Below the pieces are notes generated by a model, which was not told where the DNA came from, searched no databases, and saw nothing but the letters and a program-made list of their open reading frames with translations. From Chamaecrista fasciculata (taxonomy: Eukaryota > Streptophyta > Magnoliopsida > Fabales > Fabaceae), in the NCBI GenBank assembly GCA_003254925.1, contig QANZ01019422.1, forward strand, positions 101,750-165,749: a stretch of DNA of 64,000 nt. Direction: 5' to 3'. Below, piece after piece: positions 11,325-24,900 of this stretch; the stretch's first letter is position 1; each line of letters begins with the position of its first letter. A program made the position numbers and the translations under genes.

Positions 11325-11559
11325 GTAAAAGCAAATTAAAGGGGCCATCACTTGATATATAATTGAGTGAATAACAAGTGAAAGATCACATCCTCTTTTA
11401 CTTCTGTTATTTTTTTTTTATAGAATAAGACTTCTATTAATTAATTACGACTTCAAAGACCAACAAAGTTGGACATAGTTAATAAATAATTGAGTTATTT
11501 AAATCGTGTCTATAGAAAAGCTTTTGTAGGTAGAGAAAAAATATATTTTAGCAATCTTT

Positions 11560-12000
11560 ATAATAGGGGTGGCAATTTGGACGGAAAAATCCATCCGCAA
11601 AAAATATCTGGTATCCATCGGATATCAGATATCAGATAGGATATGAGTAGTAAAAAATAAAAAAAAAAATTTATTGGATATTGAGTGAATACGGATATTG
11701 CTTCAACTATTTGGTATTGAAATGGTGATGAGATGCAAACTTAGATTGAGAAAGTGTTCCTTCTTAATTATATTATATATATATATATTATTTTAATGAA
11801 AAAATATTGGGTATTGGATATCAAATATATTTGATTTTAAATTAGGATATATATCATATCCTATATCCATTATTTTTGGGTATTTAAAATATTTAAAGTA
11901 TTCGTCGGATACTGAATATTGAATAGAGTACGGGTACAAATATTAGATAGAATGAACGGATATAAATATGGATAGTGACAAATTGATTAGATACCGTATT
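11560..12000. mobile_element. Degraded hAT-like foldback sequence
   Basis: It begins with 'aggggtggcaatttggac', a common plant hAT end, and contains paired 'ggatatc' and 'tggatat' motifs in both orientations around a central AT-rich part. The right end ('gtgacaaattg') is only a weak partner, so the borders are approximate. Confidence 0.45.
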
Positions 12001-12589
12001 AAAATGATTAGTTTCTAATTGTCGATTGAAAAATAATATATAATATTTTTTTAAAAAAACTATAACTTCACAGAATATATACTAAGTAAGATAAAGCTAA
12101 TTTGTTGCAAAGATTTTATAACATCTAGCATATTGTAAGCATAATTAGGAAAAACTAGTAGATGGTTGAATTACTTAAGCATGATACATAAAAGATTTGT
12201 TGATCAAGAAAAAATCAACTTCAATAATCTCTACGTTTTAAAAGAATTTCGTCTCTTGTGGACTTACCTAAAATTAAAGCTAGTACTAGCTATTATCTAA
12301 AATGGATGAAAAATTCACTTAGAAGTTAGAAGCCCAGAAGGGACCCATGACGAATCTCCTCCCAACCCAAGTAGTGAAATTTGTCTCATACTAACAATCA
12401 AGCAACAAACCTCAAATTTTGCCTAGGGTAAAGACTTTAATTTGTCAATATGTTTGAACCATTATTGAGATTTATCATGGTAATTGGTAAATATTCTTAA
12501 GATCAAGTAACTTAGAGTATAAAATGATAAAAAGAAAGGAGTAGAAGAGAGAAAAAGGAAGGTTTCAAAATATAAGTAATCACTATATT

Positions 12590-13075
12590 TGGTTGGGGTA
12601 AACATAGATTAGGTTGGATTGGATTTGAGAAAAATTTCAACCCAATTCCCAAATCTATTTAGTAATTTAGAGGTTGGATTGGACTTGAGTTCGCGGTTAA
12701 CACATACAATTTTTTTAAAATAATTTTATAAGAAACAAATATTATTATAAACTTGTGAGAAGAGAAAGAAAAGACTTACACTAAAAAAAAGTAAAAAAAT
12801 ATATATATAAACACATAAAGAACTAACAACTTAAACACATATATAAAAATGCATATGAAAAAAGTACATAAACATACAAAAAAAATTATGTATGAGTTTA
12901 CGAGTTGGATTGGTTCTTAAAACTATACGAACCCGTAACTCGACCCACGGACCTACAAATTGATTATTTTAGGCCTAATTAACCTGCGAACCTAAATCAA
13001 CTCAATCCATAACTATAGGTTGGATTGGATTTTGCAAGTTCACAGGTTAACCCAATCCAGTACTCACCCTTATTT
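12590..13075. mobile_element. Probable hAT-like foldback element
   Basis: The left part has 'ggggtaaacatagattag' and 'ggttggattggatttg'; the right part has the complementary 'aacccaatccag' followed by 'tactcaccctta'. This arrangement matches plant hAT-type MITEs (GGGGTGAGCA-like ends). No target duplication was resolved. Confidence 0.45.
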
Positions 13076-14170
13076 ACAGGGGCGTATTTAGGTAGGTCGT
13101 GTCCCCCCGCTCCCCTAATTGGGAGAAATCTAGTCCCTATGTATTTTGAATCTTTTATAAAAAAATAAGAAAGTTGCCCCGCCCCTCCAAATTGGAAAAA
13201 GTTTCAAAGAAATTTCTCTATATTTTAAAAATTTTATAAAAAAATGAAGGAAGTTGCCCCTCCTCAAATTAAATTAGATATTTATTAATATATATATAGC
13301 ATTCCTAATTTTATATTCAATTTATCTCATGAAGTAAGACCTAATTTACCAATCTCCAATTTTAGTATCTTTCCATGACTCATCAATTCCCATTTTTTAA
13401 TAAAATTGAAGAGATTGTCATCCACTATTGTTGTTGCCTTCATTAGTAAATATAACCCTCTCCAATTCCGATTCATCAAACAGTGATGAGTGATGATGAA
13501 CGACGATGACCAATAGTGCATGATAGTGAACGGCGATGAACGATGACGAATGACAATGAACAACGGTGAGCAAAAGTTGTCGAGATAGTTTTGTCGAAAG
13601 CGATATGAGAAAATCCATTGCTTTTCTAGGTTAAAAAATTTACATTTAAGAGGAAGTTGGGTTGAAGCTGTGTCCAAGCTATATCCAAACCGTGTCCGAA
13701 CCACTAAAAGTCACTAAACTATCTCGACGCGCTGAGACACGTGTTGTACGCGTGTCGCACGCGTATATGTGTCCGACACGCCGACATACCATTAAAATTG
13801 TGTGTCCATGCTTACTAGCTTCTTATCGGATTTTTTTCAAATAACTCTTTCCATGGGTGTATCTAAGAAGAAATTTGAATTTGTTTGTTTTGAGACAATA
13901 GATAGTATGACCAAAAAAAAAAGAGACAATAGATAGAGATTACAACTTAAAATAGAAAAAAAAAATTTGAATTTTTTAATTGACGCGGTTTCAATGAATG
14001 TAAATTATCTCTTTAGTTAACTAATAACAAAGACAGTCATTAAAATTCATTTGAAAAATAAAATAAAGCCAAAAGAGGAAAATCTGTTTCCTTTTTTGGT
14101 TCTAGTTTTCATCGGACGGATAAGAATGCCGTTACTGATGACACTTAATTATATACATATTTTATATTTT
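13076..14170. other. Intergenic sequence upstream of the YTH gene
   Basis: It holds a transposon-end-like 'caggggcgtatttaggtagg' at about 13077, two diverged copies of a 'gttgccccgcccctcc'-type motif (13170-13265), a degenerate 'gatgaac' simple repeat (13475-13575), and a segment rich in 'gtgtccgacacg' and 'cgcgtgtcg' motifs (13675-13800) related to the ends of the element at 58637. Short open frames here are repeat-derived. Confidence 0.5.
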
Positions 14171-14216
14171 NTCCTTCTTTCTCTCTCTTCCTTCTCGCTT
14201 CGTTTACGCCTTCTTC

Positions 14217-14226
14217 TTTATATAGC
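14217..14226 (+). promoter_or_regulatory. Candidate TATA box of the YTH gene
   Basis: A tttatatagc stretch follows a pyrimidine-rich tract (14171-14216) and lies about 410 bases before the ATG. This would leave a 5' UTR of roughly 380 bases, which is rich in T and CT as is common in plant leaders. The position is inferred from sequence only, with no transcript evidence. A single N sits at 14171. Confidence 0.4.
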
Positions 14227-14634
14227 CTCTCTTTTCAAATCCATATATTCCATAGCTAAAAGATTGCAATCATTTTGAGGTTACAGAACGAAAACTCTGA
14301 GTGATTCTCGCCGATTTCTCGTCTCCGATTCCGACGGCAATTTGATATTTCTTTCTTCTAGTTTTTCTCTTTTCGGAACCCTGAAATCTAGAGAGAAAAA
14401 GAAGGGGGAAAAAAAAATCTTGACCTAGGATTTCTTGGTCTGAAATTATCTTTGGGATTTCTCTGTCTGTACCTTTTTCTTTTGCGATATCGTGTTGCGT
14501 TATTCGCTTGTTGGAGGATCTGATTGAAGTGGATTTCTGCTGACGACGCAAGTGAATTAGATCAAGGGTTTTTTTTTTTTCTCGAGGATTTTCGTTCGGG
14601 TTTTGTTGCTGAGAGTTTTTGTGAAGTGCCTCCA

Positions 14635-15603
14635 ATGGCTGCTCAATTGCAGAATGGTATTATTCCCTCCTCTCTTGTACTAATTTCATTTTTCTTGGTA
14701 TTATGGTTGGGGATGATTTAATCCAAACATATTTTCTTTTAATCAACGCTTATTTATGCATTTTTGAATCTGATTCTTGTGGTTGGGAAAAGAAATGGGT
14801 ACATGGTAGTAATTATGATCTTCAAAGGATAAAAAAAGGAGAAAATATTTTAACCCGGTTGATTTCTCTGCTTTTGACAGCTGCGGACGAAATGAAGCCG
14901 AAGAAGCTTCACGTTGATGCTTCAAAAGCGGAACTCACTAATTCCAATTTGGTAATTCCCATCTTACTCCATATGTGTTTCATCATGTAATTCTTTTATT
15001 ATTTTTTTTTATGTCTCATGGGATGCACAAGACTACAACTAGAGTTATTGTGAAGTTGTAATTGACATTGGATTTCACAGTTTCATGCTTATTTAGTTAT
15101 TTTATCCTTCTTTATTCTTCTTATATTCAGATTCCATCAAAGGGTGCAAGCTCCCCTTCTGATGCAACTTCATGTATATCATCAGTGGGAGATGCCCCAG
15201 GTAGTGTTAAAGTAAGCGATGTGGATCAAGAGCACCTGATTACAGATCAAGGTGTTCAATATCCTGCCAGTGGTTTCTATGGATACTATTATCCAGGTTG
15301 GTTGCAGCTGATCAAAGATGCCATTCTAGTTCCCATCTTAATTTATTTATTTGTATATTTATGTTTTCACATCTTACGTTAGAATGATCACAGGTTATGG
15401 TGGTTCCTATGGAGATCTAGACAATCAAGGATACTATGTTGGCGCTGAAGCAGGGGAACTTCAATATCCGGTGAGTCTTACAAACTGATTTAAGGATGGT
15501 TGACTCTTTCCTGCGTGGGTTGACTATTTACATCTTTGGTTGATTCAGGCCACCTAATGAACATTGATTCGTCAATTTCAATTTTCTTTTTCCTGGAAAA
15601 TAA

Positions 15604-15634
<31 letters not shown>

Positions 15635-18183
15635 AGATGATAGTGATGTCAATTTATCAGTGTTTGCACTATTTTAAATCTCTGGTATTTCGTAGGGTAA
15701 TTTTGAAATGTGGTTCACATATATACTTACATATTTATGTATATATCTGAATGTTTCTATCATAATATGATTTCTTTTTAATAAATTATTAAACAACTTA
15801 ATGTGGGTTTAAAATTTGGTGTCCATAAATAATAATGTCATCAACATAGAATTTTTTTTTTTAACCTCTGCCGTGGTTTTGGTTGACAGGCTGAAAATTA
15901 ATGTTTATTTTAGTGAATTGATGCCATTATTAAAATATGGAAACTATTCATTATTTATACTCTGCGTCCATCATATTATGATGCAATATATATATATATA
16001 TATATATATGACATAAAAAATTTCTCAGTACGAATTTTCCTTTTTGTTGCTTTATTTAGGTCATGCAAGCAGATAATGGATCTTATGTCTATCTCATGCC
16101 AGGATATCAGACTGGCTTCTCTTCATACTTTCCTGTAAGTACGATCGGTGTTGATGGGCAATATGTAGGTCATCATGTATATCCCCAAAGCTCCATCTTT
16201 GAGCAACCTATTGGTTCACCTGGGTATTACTCGGCTCCTCTGTCATATGGGGATTTAATGCCATTTCCCTACTCATGGGAATCATATCCAACTTCGCAAG
16301 ATGGATTACAAGGAAAAGGTAATAATGAATTGGCTGGAAAACCAAGTGGTAGACCTAACTTGTCTTCCCAGAGCCATTCTGGTGATCTTGTGTCGAAGTC
16401 TGTATCTCCTAATTTGGGCAACCCATTAGAAGTTAAGAGTTCTGCACCATTAAAAGATGTTTCTTCAGGTCATGCTAAGCGTAACCAGCTGAAACCATTG
16501 AACAAGGTTACTATCTTCCATTCTTTCTTTCGCCCCTTTGGGGATGAATTACTATGTTGTGCCATGTTTTATTTTCTGCTCCTTAGACAATTCTGATGAT
16601 TTTATCGTGTTTTTCAGGCGCCTGTCTGTGGTTCAGTACTCCATCCAGACATAATGGCACAGGGCTGCTTGCCTATCGCCAAGTACCCCGCATACAATCA
16701 AGGAAAGAGTGGATTCCACTATACAAACAATTTTCTTAATGTGAAAGGAAACACTAAAAGTTGGGTTAGCACAGACAAATCTAAATGGAGAAGCAAGATT
16801 AATGGTACGTTTAATGAGCAAAATCATGGTCCTAGAACAGTTAACGCGAAAGGGTCGGCAGGTAATTTTGCGGGAACCTTGGCCACAGATGGGAGTGAAC
16901 ATGGCAACAAGAATAACACTATGATCAGGACGGATCAATATAACCTTCTTGATTTTCCAACAAAGTATGATCATGCATTATTCTTTGTCATCAAGTCATA
17001 CAGTGAGGATGATATTCATAAGAGCATTAAGTACAATGTGTGGGCTAGTACTCCTAATGGGAATGAGAGACTGGACGCTGCATATCAAGAAGCACAAAAG
17101 CGAATGGCTGAGAAAGGAAGCAAGTGCCCCGTGTTCTTATTCTTTTCGGTATGCTATAGTTTTCAATCAAGATGCTCTGCAAAAACTTGAATATGCCAAA
17201 CCTGTTTTATTTTGCTCGTGCTCCTTAGATTTTTCTTATACTTGTTTTACTTCAGGTCAATGCCAGTGGTCAATTTTGTGGAGTAGCTGAGATGATTGGA
17301 CGAGTTGATTTCAACGAAAGTATGGATTTCTGGCAACAAGATAAATGGAATGGATATTTTCCTGTCAAATGGCATATTATAAAGGATGTTCCAAATCCTC
17401 AGTTACGGCATATAATACTTGAGAATAATGATAACAAGCCAGTGACAAATAGTAGGGACACTCAAGAGGTTTGTCAATGCTTTAGCTTAAGATATTGTTT
17501 GTTGGAAATTTGCTTCATTTTTTCCTTCTTCCCTATGCTTACTGTTGTTCGTATATTTTCAGGTGTATTTTCCTCGAGGCATTGAAATGCTCAACATATT
17601 TAAGAACTTTGTGGCCAGAACCTCGATATTGGATGACTTTGAATTTTATGAGAGCCGTCAGAAGGTCATGCAGGATAAGAAAATAAGACAACACGTGCCT
17701 AATTCAAACACACAGGTTGCTTCTTTTGTTCCTTTTTTCATCCAAGGTTCTTAGCAATTATAGAAGACATTGATTCTCACTTTTCCTTCTTGATGTTGGC
17801 ATCTTTGGATGAGTGTCACAATGGGACCACTTTAGCACATTTGCTAGTTGATAAAAGATTCCGATATTAAAAAATGTTTCTAAAGAACTATTTGGAATAA
17901 AGGAATTTAATAAAAGCACTTGTGTTCAAAGCATGTTTTTGTGATTCTTTACTTTATTCTTGAATTAAGTGTTTCCTATGCCATGTTATTGTTTATTTTC
18001 TTCTCTTTCTGGTCTCGAATCAAATTAAATTTCTCAGAGATGCTTCCGACTTATTTACTTAAGTTTTTTGTATAATTTTGTTCTAAGCAGATAGATGGAT
18101 TAGCTACTGCTTTAGGGTCAGTAGATATATCCACTGTGAAGAACACTGAGGATCCCAAGCTAGTGGAGCAAATGAAAGACTAA
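14635..18183 (+). CDS. YTH-domain m6A-reader protein (ECT family), 9 coding exons, 590 aa
   Basis: Coding exons: 14635-14656, 14881-14951, 15131-15296, 15394-15470, 16060-16506, 16618-17148, 17256-17468, 17563-17715, 18091-18183. All junctions are GT-AG and phases match, giving 1773 nt. The first in-frame ATG (MAAQLQN) is used. Residues 1-340 are low-complexity and rich in Y, G, S and P, as in ECT proteins, where this part drives condensation or partner binding. The YTH domain runs from about residue 365 to 530 (exons 6-8), with the [19 protein letters not shown] and [16 protein letters not shown] motifs. The three tryptophans of the m6A cage are present (W403, W464, W469). By family knowledge it is a cytoplasmic reader of N6-methyladenosine in mRNA. 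The last exon encodes only 31 codons. It converges with the nucleoporin gene. Membership in the ECT family is certain from the motifs; the exact ECT number cannot be assigned. Confidence 0.95.
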
Positions 18184-18610
18184 AGAAATCATCTGAATCT
18201 TTTCCCGGGAAATGCTATCGTCGGCGTCTCAATGCCGGTCAAGATTCAACAGTAGCTGATACAGCCACCTGAACATGTACGAATAGCTCAATGATACAGC
18301 CTATGTGGTTAAGAAGGAAGGTGGGAAAAAAAGGAAAAATAAAAAATCACTCCGGGAATTGATGGTCGGATTCTTGTTTGCACTGACGGAAGAATCTTGG
18401 ATCGAGCAACTGATCGCATTTACAGGGTGCCAAGAAGAATCCCTAGTTTTTATTTTCCGTTTGTTCTTGAAATTTTTAGTTTCAAAATGTAGTCAGGGAA
18501 GTTAGTAGTGCAATGAAAAGATTAGTGGAATGAATGTTACTGAAATTTGTTAGGAAATGTTGACTTCCAATGAAGGAAATTGGCCGAAATTCCAAAGTAA
18601 TAAAAGACAT
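18184..18610 (+). other. 3' UTR of the YTH gene with poly(A) signal
   Basis: No coding sequence follows the TAA at 18181-18183. A canonical AATAAA is at 18599-18604, about 415 bases downstream, and is the best candidate poly(A) signal. Between here and the nucleoporin stop at 18959 the sequence must hold both 3' ends, because the two genes converge. Confidence 0.5.
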
Positions 18611-18958
18611 GGTTCTTCTATAATCGAGTAAATTAAATGTCCAATCAGCAGAAACACAATCTAAAGAACATGAAACCATTTCAATTCAAAAAGACCAGAT
18701 GCTTGAATTTGAGGACAAAATCATGGGCTAAATTTACAGCCTCCCACATACAATATAACGGTTGATCGTCTAGTTCATTTTCTCAGAAATCAAAATTGGC
18801 GAGGAAAAATGTATTTACAAGAGAATTATAGCCCATCTAAATCTAAGCGTAAAAGTAATAATGTCAACGTTATAATTCTTTAATGCCTACTTTCATATGA
18901 GGAAGGATGTGAGCGTTATAATACTTAAATGCCTACTTCCATACAGATGAATGAGCGG
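18611..18958. other. Spacer between the convergent YTH and NUA genes
   Basis: This must hold the NUA 3' UTR (- strand). An imperfect direct repeat of about 45 bases is visible: 'cgttataattctttaatgcc' near 18870 and 'cgttataatacttaaatgcc' near 18914. No gene is seen. Confidence 0.5.
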
Positions 18959-21900
18959 TTAAGCATCACCAGGTGGTCTACGCCCACCGATACGTCCACC
19001 TCGAGCAACTCGACCACGAGGAGCTCGGCCACGACCTCTTCCTATTGCAGATACCACCCCGGCCTGTCTCATCTGAGCCCTTTCCTTGGCTCGCTCGGAT
19101 AAATTTATGGTTGTTGAAGTACTACCAACCGGTGAAGCCTGTTTTGGCTCTTCCACTTCCGAGGTTGTGCTAGTGCTAGTGCTTGTCTTTGGAACAGGTA
19201 TGATTTTTGAGGAGCCAATTTCTGGCACAGTGCCTGTTGAAGTGTTCTCGGTCGTAACAGGTGCCGGCTCAGCCACCTGATCAGTCTCAACTACAGCTGA
19301 GTCATTAGCATCATTTGACTTGTCAGAACCATCAACAGCCTCCTCAGCCATGTCACCCTCATCATTCTTATCATCAGTTGAGAGTTCAGGAGAATTAATC
19401 TCGCCGGCCTCTAGTGATTCATCTTCAACCATAGCCGAGGAAGGCTCAGGGGTCACAGCACGCTCGGACTGAGTTTCTTGAGTTTCAACAAGTTCACTAC
19501 CACCCTCAAGATCTGCACCCTCAGGCAGTTCTCCCTCTTCTTTCTCACTACCGAGTTCCATTGGAGACTGCTGGTTGTCTGGCTCACCCTGATCCCTCTG
19601 CATATCATCAGAAACCACCTTTGTCTCTGTCGATCGATCCAAATTCTCTTCTACAATGCCACTTTTGTCACCTTGTGGTTCATCTTGAATCATACTATCT
19701 ATATTTTGTGGATCTTTGGACTCAGTTTTCCCAACAGTAACCTCGCCCTCTTCATTTTGAGCTTCCATGACTTCTTCATTTTGACCTTGCAGCAACTCAC
19801 CGCCTTCAAATGATTCTTCAGCAATTGGTTGACTGCCAGGATGTTCTGGTGTTGCAGCAGATTGTCCTTCAGCACTTTCCGGTGGGGAATCTGAACCCTT
19901 CGGCTTCTTCACAGAGAGTCCAGCTACATCTGAGCTCTCGCCAGGTGCAACTGATTCATCACGTAAGTCGGAAGTGGAAGTGGTAGCAACACGTTTACGA
20001 GCCATTGGTTGGGATGATAGATTGAGAGTTTCTGTATCACCGGAGGAACTAGGCTTGGCCCCTGTTTGAGCTCCTTCGGCCTCAGACATTTCTCTGTCAC
20101 CCTGTGGCTCTCCAGGCTTTCCAAGTCGTGGTCTGACCAGTCTCCTCTGTGTTTTACGAGTTTCAAAGTTAGCTTTGGGTAAAGCAATTCTTTTCTTTAT
20201 ATCGTCAGTTGATTTAGGTGGCAAGCTGCTGGCTACGGGGGCTGGCAAGTTGCTGGTCGTGGGGGCTGGTAAACTGCCGGCTGCGGGGGCTGGTAAGCTG
20301 ATTGCTCCGCTGGTCACTGAGCTTATAATGCTAGAACTAGAAGAATGAATAGGAACCACAGGACCTACAATTAAGTTGAAGAAAAGAATCACAAAGGGAT
20401 AAAAACTAAATTATCATATTGAAGTCAGCTTAATACAACTCAAATTTTCTTTTGCAATTTTAACAGCTTGGCGTAATTGGATCTTTCAAAATTCTTCTGG
20501 TATATTTTACTAGAAAATCTTGTAGTAATAGTGATACCTGGTGCAGCAGCAGCAGCAGAAGTATCTCCAGTTGAAGATGCTTCTCCAGTATTGCCACGAC
20601 CTCCAAGCTCAGAGAATACTGACTGAGCTTCCTTTTCAAAATTTTCAACAGCTGCTAAATAAGATGTAGCAAGCTCATCCATGTTGGAGCCAGAAAGAAG
20701 TTGAGCCACATTGGTTCCCTAAGAAAGTGTGCAAAATTAAAATTTTAGAAAATAGGTTTGATCTAAGATAATTAAATGATACTCTAAATACAAGAATCAG
20801 CTCAAAAATTAAATAAATCGCATGACATAAATCATGTTTATCCCTTAACATAAGTTTGTTTCCATAATAGTTTACACCATTACCTCGGGAAGATTGCCTA
20901 TGACAAGCCAAAGCTTCTCAATTTCATCTGATAACCTTTTCACCACCTCTTTTTGCCGATTAAGTTCATTCACAAACTTTGCTTTCTCCTGAAAGGAATA
21001 TGTAAAATAAATTAATACAAGCGACAAGTAAATTAATATTATATGGCACTGGATCCAAATCATATCAAAACGATGATTTTTGTATTAATACAGAAGATCA
21101 TGAAACCAATCCAGCCCGCCCCAAACAACAATAAAAAAGAGCCCAGTATCTAAGTCAGGAAAACCAGTCTTCTAAAAAATGTAGCAGCAATAAGTGATAT
21201 TCAAATTTGACAATTTTCCCCCTAAAGAAACACAACCGCATATATCCTTTGCCACTACTGTGTATAATTAAACGCCCACAATGATCTGCCTAGTATGTAG
21301 TAACCCACAGCACCAAACACATAATAAAAAATTACTTATTAGCTCACCCACATATTTTCTCTTAATTCCAATCCAACCATAACATTTTCATCAATCACTA
21401 TTCCACAAGTCCATTTTCTTTTATTAATCCAAATAGATACAGTATTTAAAGGAAAAAGAAAATGTTTTTTTGAAAAATGCCATCTGAAAAGGGAAGGGGG
21501 TTACTTGTTCAACATTGTTGTAAGAGTCCTTTATAGCCTTTTCAGTCTTCAGTCGTCTAGTTCTCTCCAAAATTTTCTCATCCTTCTCCTTCCTTAATTC
21601 GTCTCTCAGTTTCTCCAGATGTTTCTCCAAAATCCACACAAACAGAAAACAAACAAAAATAAGAGGGACGCCCCTTTCATTGAAAAAAGAAAAAATAAAT
21701 CAATCACAATTTAATTTCAAATGAACCTGTATTCTGGTGTCTTTTTCGGCCTGCTCACCAGTGGTATCACTAATTGACTTTTTTCCTGCATGCAACATAA
21801 AAATGTGAAATGACATTTCAGCAACAAATAAAACATTGTTATATCAAAGCCCAAAAAAGAGAGAAGAAAACAGACCCGCTTGCTTCATTTCTTCTAACTG

Positions 21901-24900
21901 CTTAGAAAATTGTTGATTCTCTTTTCCTAGGTCCTCCTTTTCCCTAGACAAATTCTCGATTCTCTTCTGTAAGAATGAATGGAAAAGAAAAGCAGGAAAG
22001 CATGGTTAGACTTGAACATAATAGATGCAAAACTGATTATATATAAGGAGTAAAGACGTCCAAACAACATTGCCTACATGTATACCAACAGAAAAGAAAA
22101 AGAAACATAGAGAATAGATTTCAATTTGTTTGAGAATGCTTATAAACCTTAAACTGAGCCAGTAATTTCTTTTGCCTTTCCACATCCAGCTTTAGGGAAG
22201 CCTGTTAGATGAACCACATCAAATTTAATGTTTATTTTTTTTGAAAAAAAAAAAGATGTCTCAGCATTTACATCAAGAGAATATGCCTCACCTCAAGTTG
22301 CAAAATATCATTCAACCTCTTTTCTCTCTCTTCCAGCTCTGACCTGCACCTTGAAAGATCTTGCTCCAGGTGGGAAATTGAATCCTGCTTTTCCAAAAGA
22401 GTTTTCCCAATTTCCTCTGCCTGAGCATCCTTCTCTTTTAGTTTATCCTGATAAGATTAAAAAAAAATTATATAAATGCTGAGATTTGCTCAATGCAGAT
22501 CGCTACAAGGAAAAACCATGTAGACATAGTAACTAGAAATGAATACCATCTGCAACAGAAAAATTTAAAACCTCCACAATGAACCAAATTGTTTCTGTCC
22601 TTTCAGTCTTTTTAGTGAATTAAATACCACTAACTAGGAATAGGTATAATATAAATATTCAGAGATGATTAATTTTGTAGATTTGCTCTACCTCTAGTCC
22701 TCTATTTTCTTTTGAAATTCAAAAAAGTTTATTAATATATATTCAAATTAGGCATTAATGTAAATATTAAAAATAGCAATCAGGCACAAAAGCACTCAGC
22801 AGACAAACGAGCAGTTAATTTCCAATTCCAAAGGGGAATCATAATTAAAACTCACAAATCCAAGGTTTGTGACATGCAGAATGGCTTCCCCAAGTTACAC
22901 AACTATCAACTTTCTCAAGTACAAGGTTAAGGAAGAATCACTCAAGGCCCCACTATTATGCTGATATTCATATTACTAATGAAGAAAAATCATTTTTACT
23001 TCTTTCTGACCAAAAGAAAGGCAGTACAAAACAAATATTGGATAGAAACCAAACTGTCAGCAACTTGACTTAAATCCCAATGTTGTTATCAAGAGAGAAG
23101 AAACACAGCACATCACAAATTAAGGGAAAATGGGAGAACAAGTAACACATTAAATATCAAGAGTTCAAGACCAACAGAAATCCATATAGAAGGCTGCGAT
23201 AGAAATCTAGATATAATTATAACCTAGAACAAGTGAGTAATATATAAACTGCAAACGAAATACAAGCAATAGATCATCCAGAAGCTATTGACTAATTAAT
23301 AATAAAAGCATGAGCCAACCTGCATTTCTCTAACAAGATTCTTCATACGATCATAATCCTCCACATCAATATTTTTACTCCTTTCAATCAACTGTGCATT
23401 GAAAAAAGAAAAACAAAACAACAAGAAAGATGAACATAACATTAACATAGAAAACATTTTATTTTCACTATAAGAAAAAGAAATACCTCAGAAACCTTGT
23501 GATTTAGATTGTCCTTTTCCAGCTTAAGTGTTTCAATTTCATGCTTAAAACCTTCGAGATCATTTTCCTTTTCCTTCAGGAGACTCTCTAGATTATCTGT
23601 CTCAGATCTTGCCTTTTGCGCTATTTCACGCAATTTCTAATATGAATTCAAAATTATATTTATTAGTAATATAATGTTGCAAATAAGATTTTTGTTTAAA
23701 AAAAACAGGAAAAAGTGGAAAATGTATTAAAGAAAGAAAATGATAAACTAAATACTTCATTTAATTGTGGTACCTGGCACTCCTCAAAATTGTGCTTGTT
23801 TTCTTCCCTGAGCTGCATGTTGCTCTCACGAAGTAAGTTGATTTCCCTAATCTGAAAATTTTTGAAAAGTACACCACATTTTCAACGGTTACCATTATAT
23901 GTATAATATAACTTCAATTAAGCAACACTTTCAACTGAAACAGAACAGTGTATACGATAAGTATTTATATTTATGGTGTAATCACTTTCTTCTATTTCTT
24001 CCTGGTTTACTATTATTTTAGCAAGGTGCTGCTTTATAGAGACATCTTTTTCAGAGCATTTTTACACCATACTTTTCTAGGATTCAATTCCTTGTTATGG
24101 GATCAGATAGAATTTCATTAGGTAGATGTACCATACTGAATTTAATAACACTTGATTGAATTTTATCTGTGTAGGTATCTACTTTCTTCAGAAGGTATTA
24201 CCGCATTAATAGCACATCACATTATTGTTCAAACTCCAATGGCATGTTCTGCCCGTCACACAGAATTGTTTGTGTTTCAAGCCAAACCCCAAAACATTGT
24301 GTGTTTCAAGTCTCACAATGTCAAGGTTCTTTCCCTTGTGTTACAACTCGCAATGCATTGTACCAAAGTTTCACAATCCTTTTCAACAAAAGGGTCGAGA
24401 TTACCAACAGGGCTTTACATGATGTCGTAAAGCTGAGTTACCTTGCAAGCAACTCAATTGCCTTTTGCAGATGTTTGACGTGTTAAAATGTTAAGACTCA
24501 CTGCCCAGCAAGATGCTATTTGGTACAAAAAGATGGTTGAGAAGTAGTAGTTGTACAAATTCCTTCTAGGGTAAAACAATTCCTGACTTTACATGATGCC
24601 TTACAAGGTAAGTTACCTTGCGAGTAACTCAATTACCTTTTGCAGATGTTGGATGTGTATAATGTCAGGACTCACTGCCTAGCAGATGCTAGTTGGTACA
24701 AAAAGCTGGCTGAGAAGTAGTAGTTGTACGAAGTCCTTCTAGGGTAAAACAATTCCTTTAATGAGGTAAGAGGCAAAATTCTAAGAATACTCCTCTTCCC
24801 TTTGTCTATTAGTTTGCAGGGAGGATACACCCTGATGCAAGGCTTTGCAATCTCCACGATCATGGAAAGCCTAGGGGGTGAAACTGTAACGACAATAATC

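Noticed and set aside
10628..11362. Two short open frames at 10628-10846 and 11129-11362
   Set aside because: Both are formed by the 'cggtttgg' subrepeats of the hAT-like element.
14524..14634. N-terminal extension of the YTH protein by 37 codons
   Set aside because: The upstream codon at 14524 is TTG, not ATG; the first in-frame ATG is at 14635.
19478..19813. 111-codon + strand frame
   Set aside because: It is the antisense shadow of the acidic tail exon of NUA.
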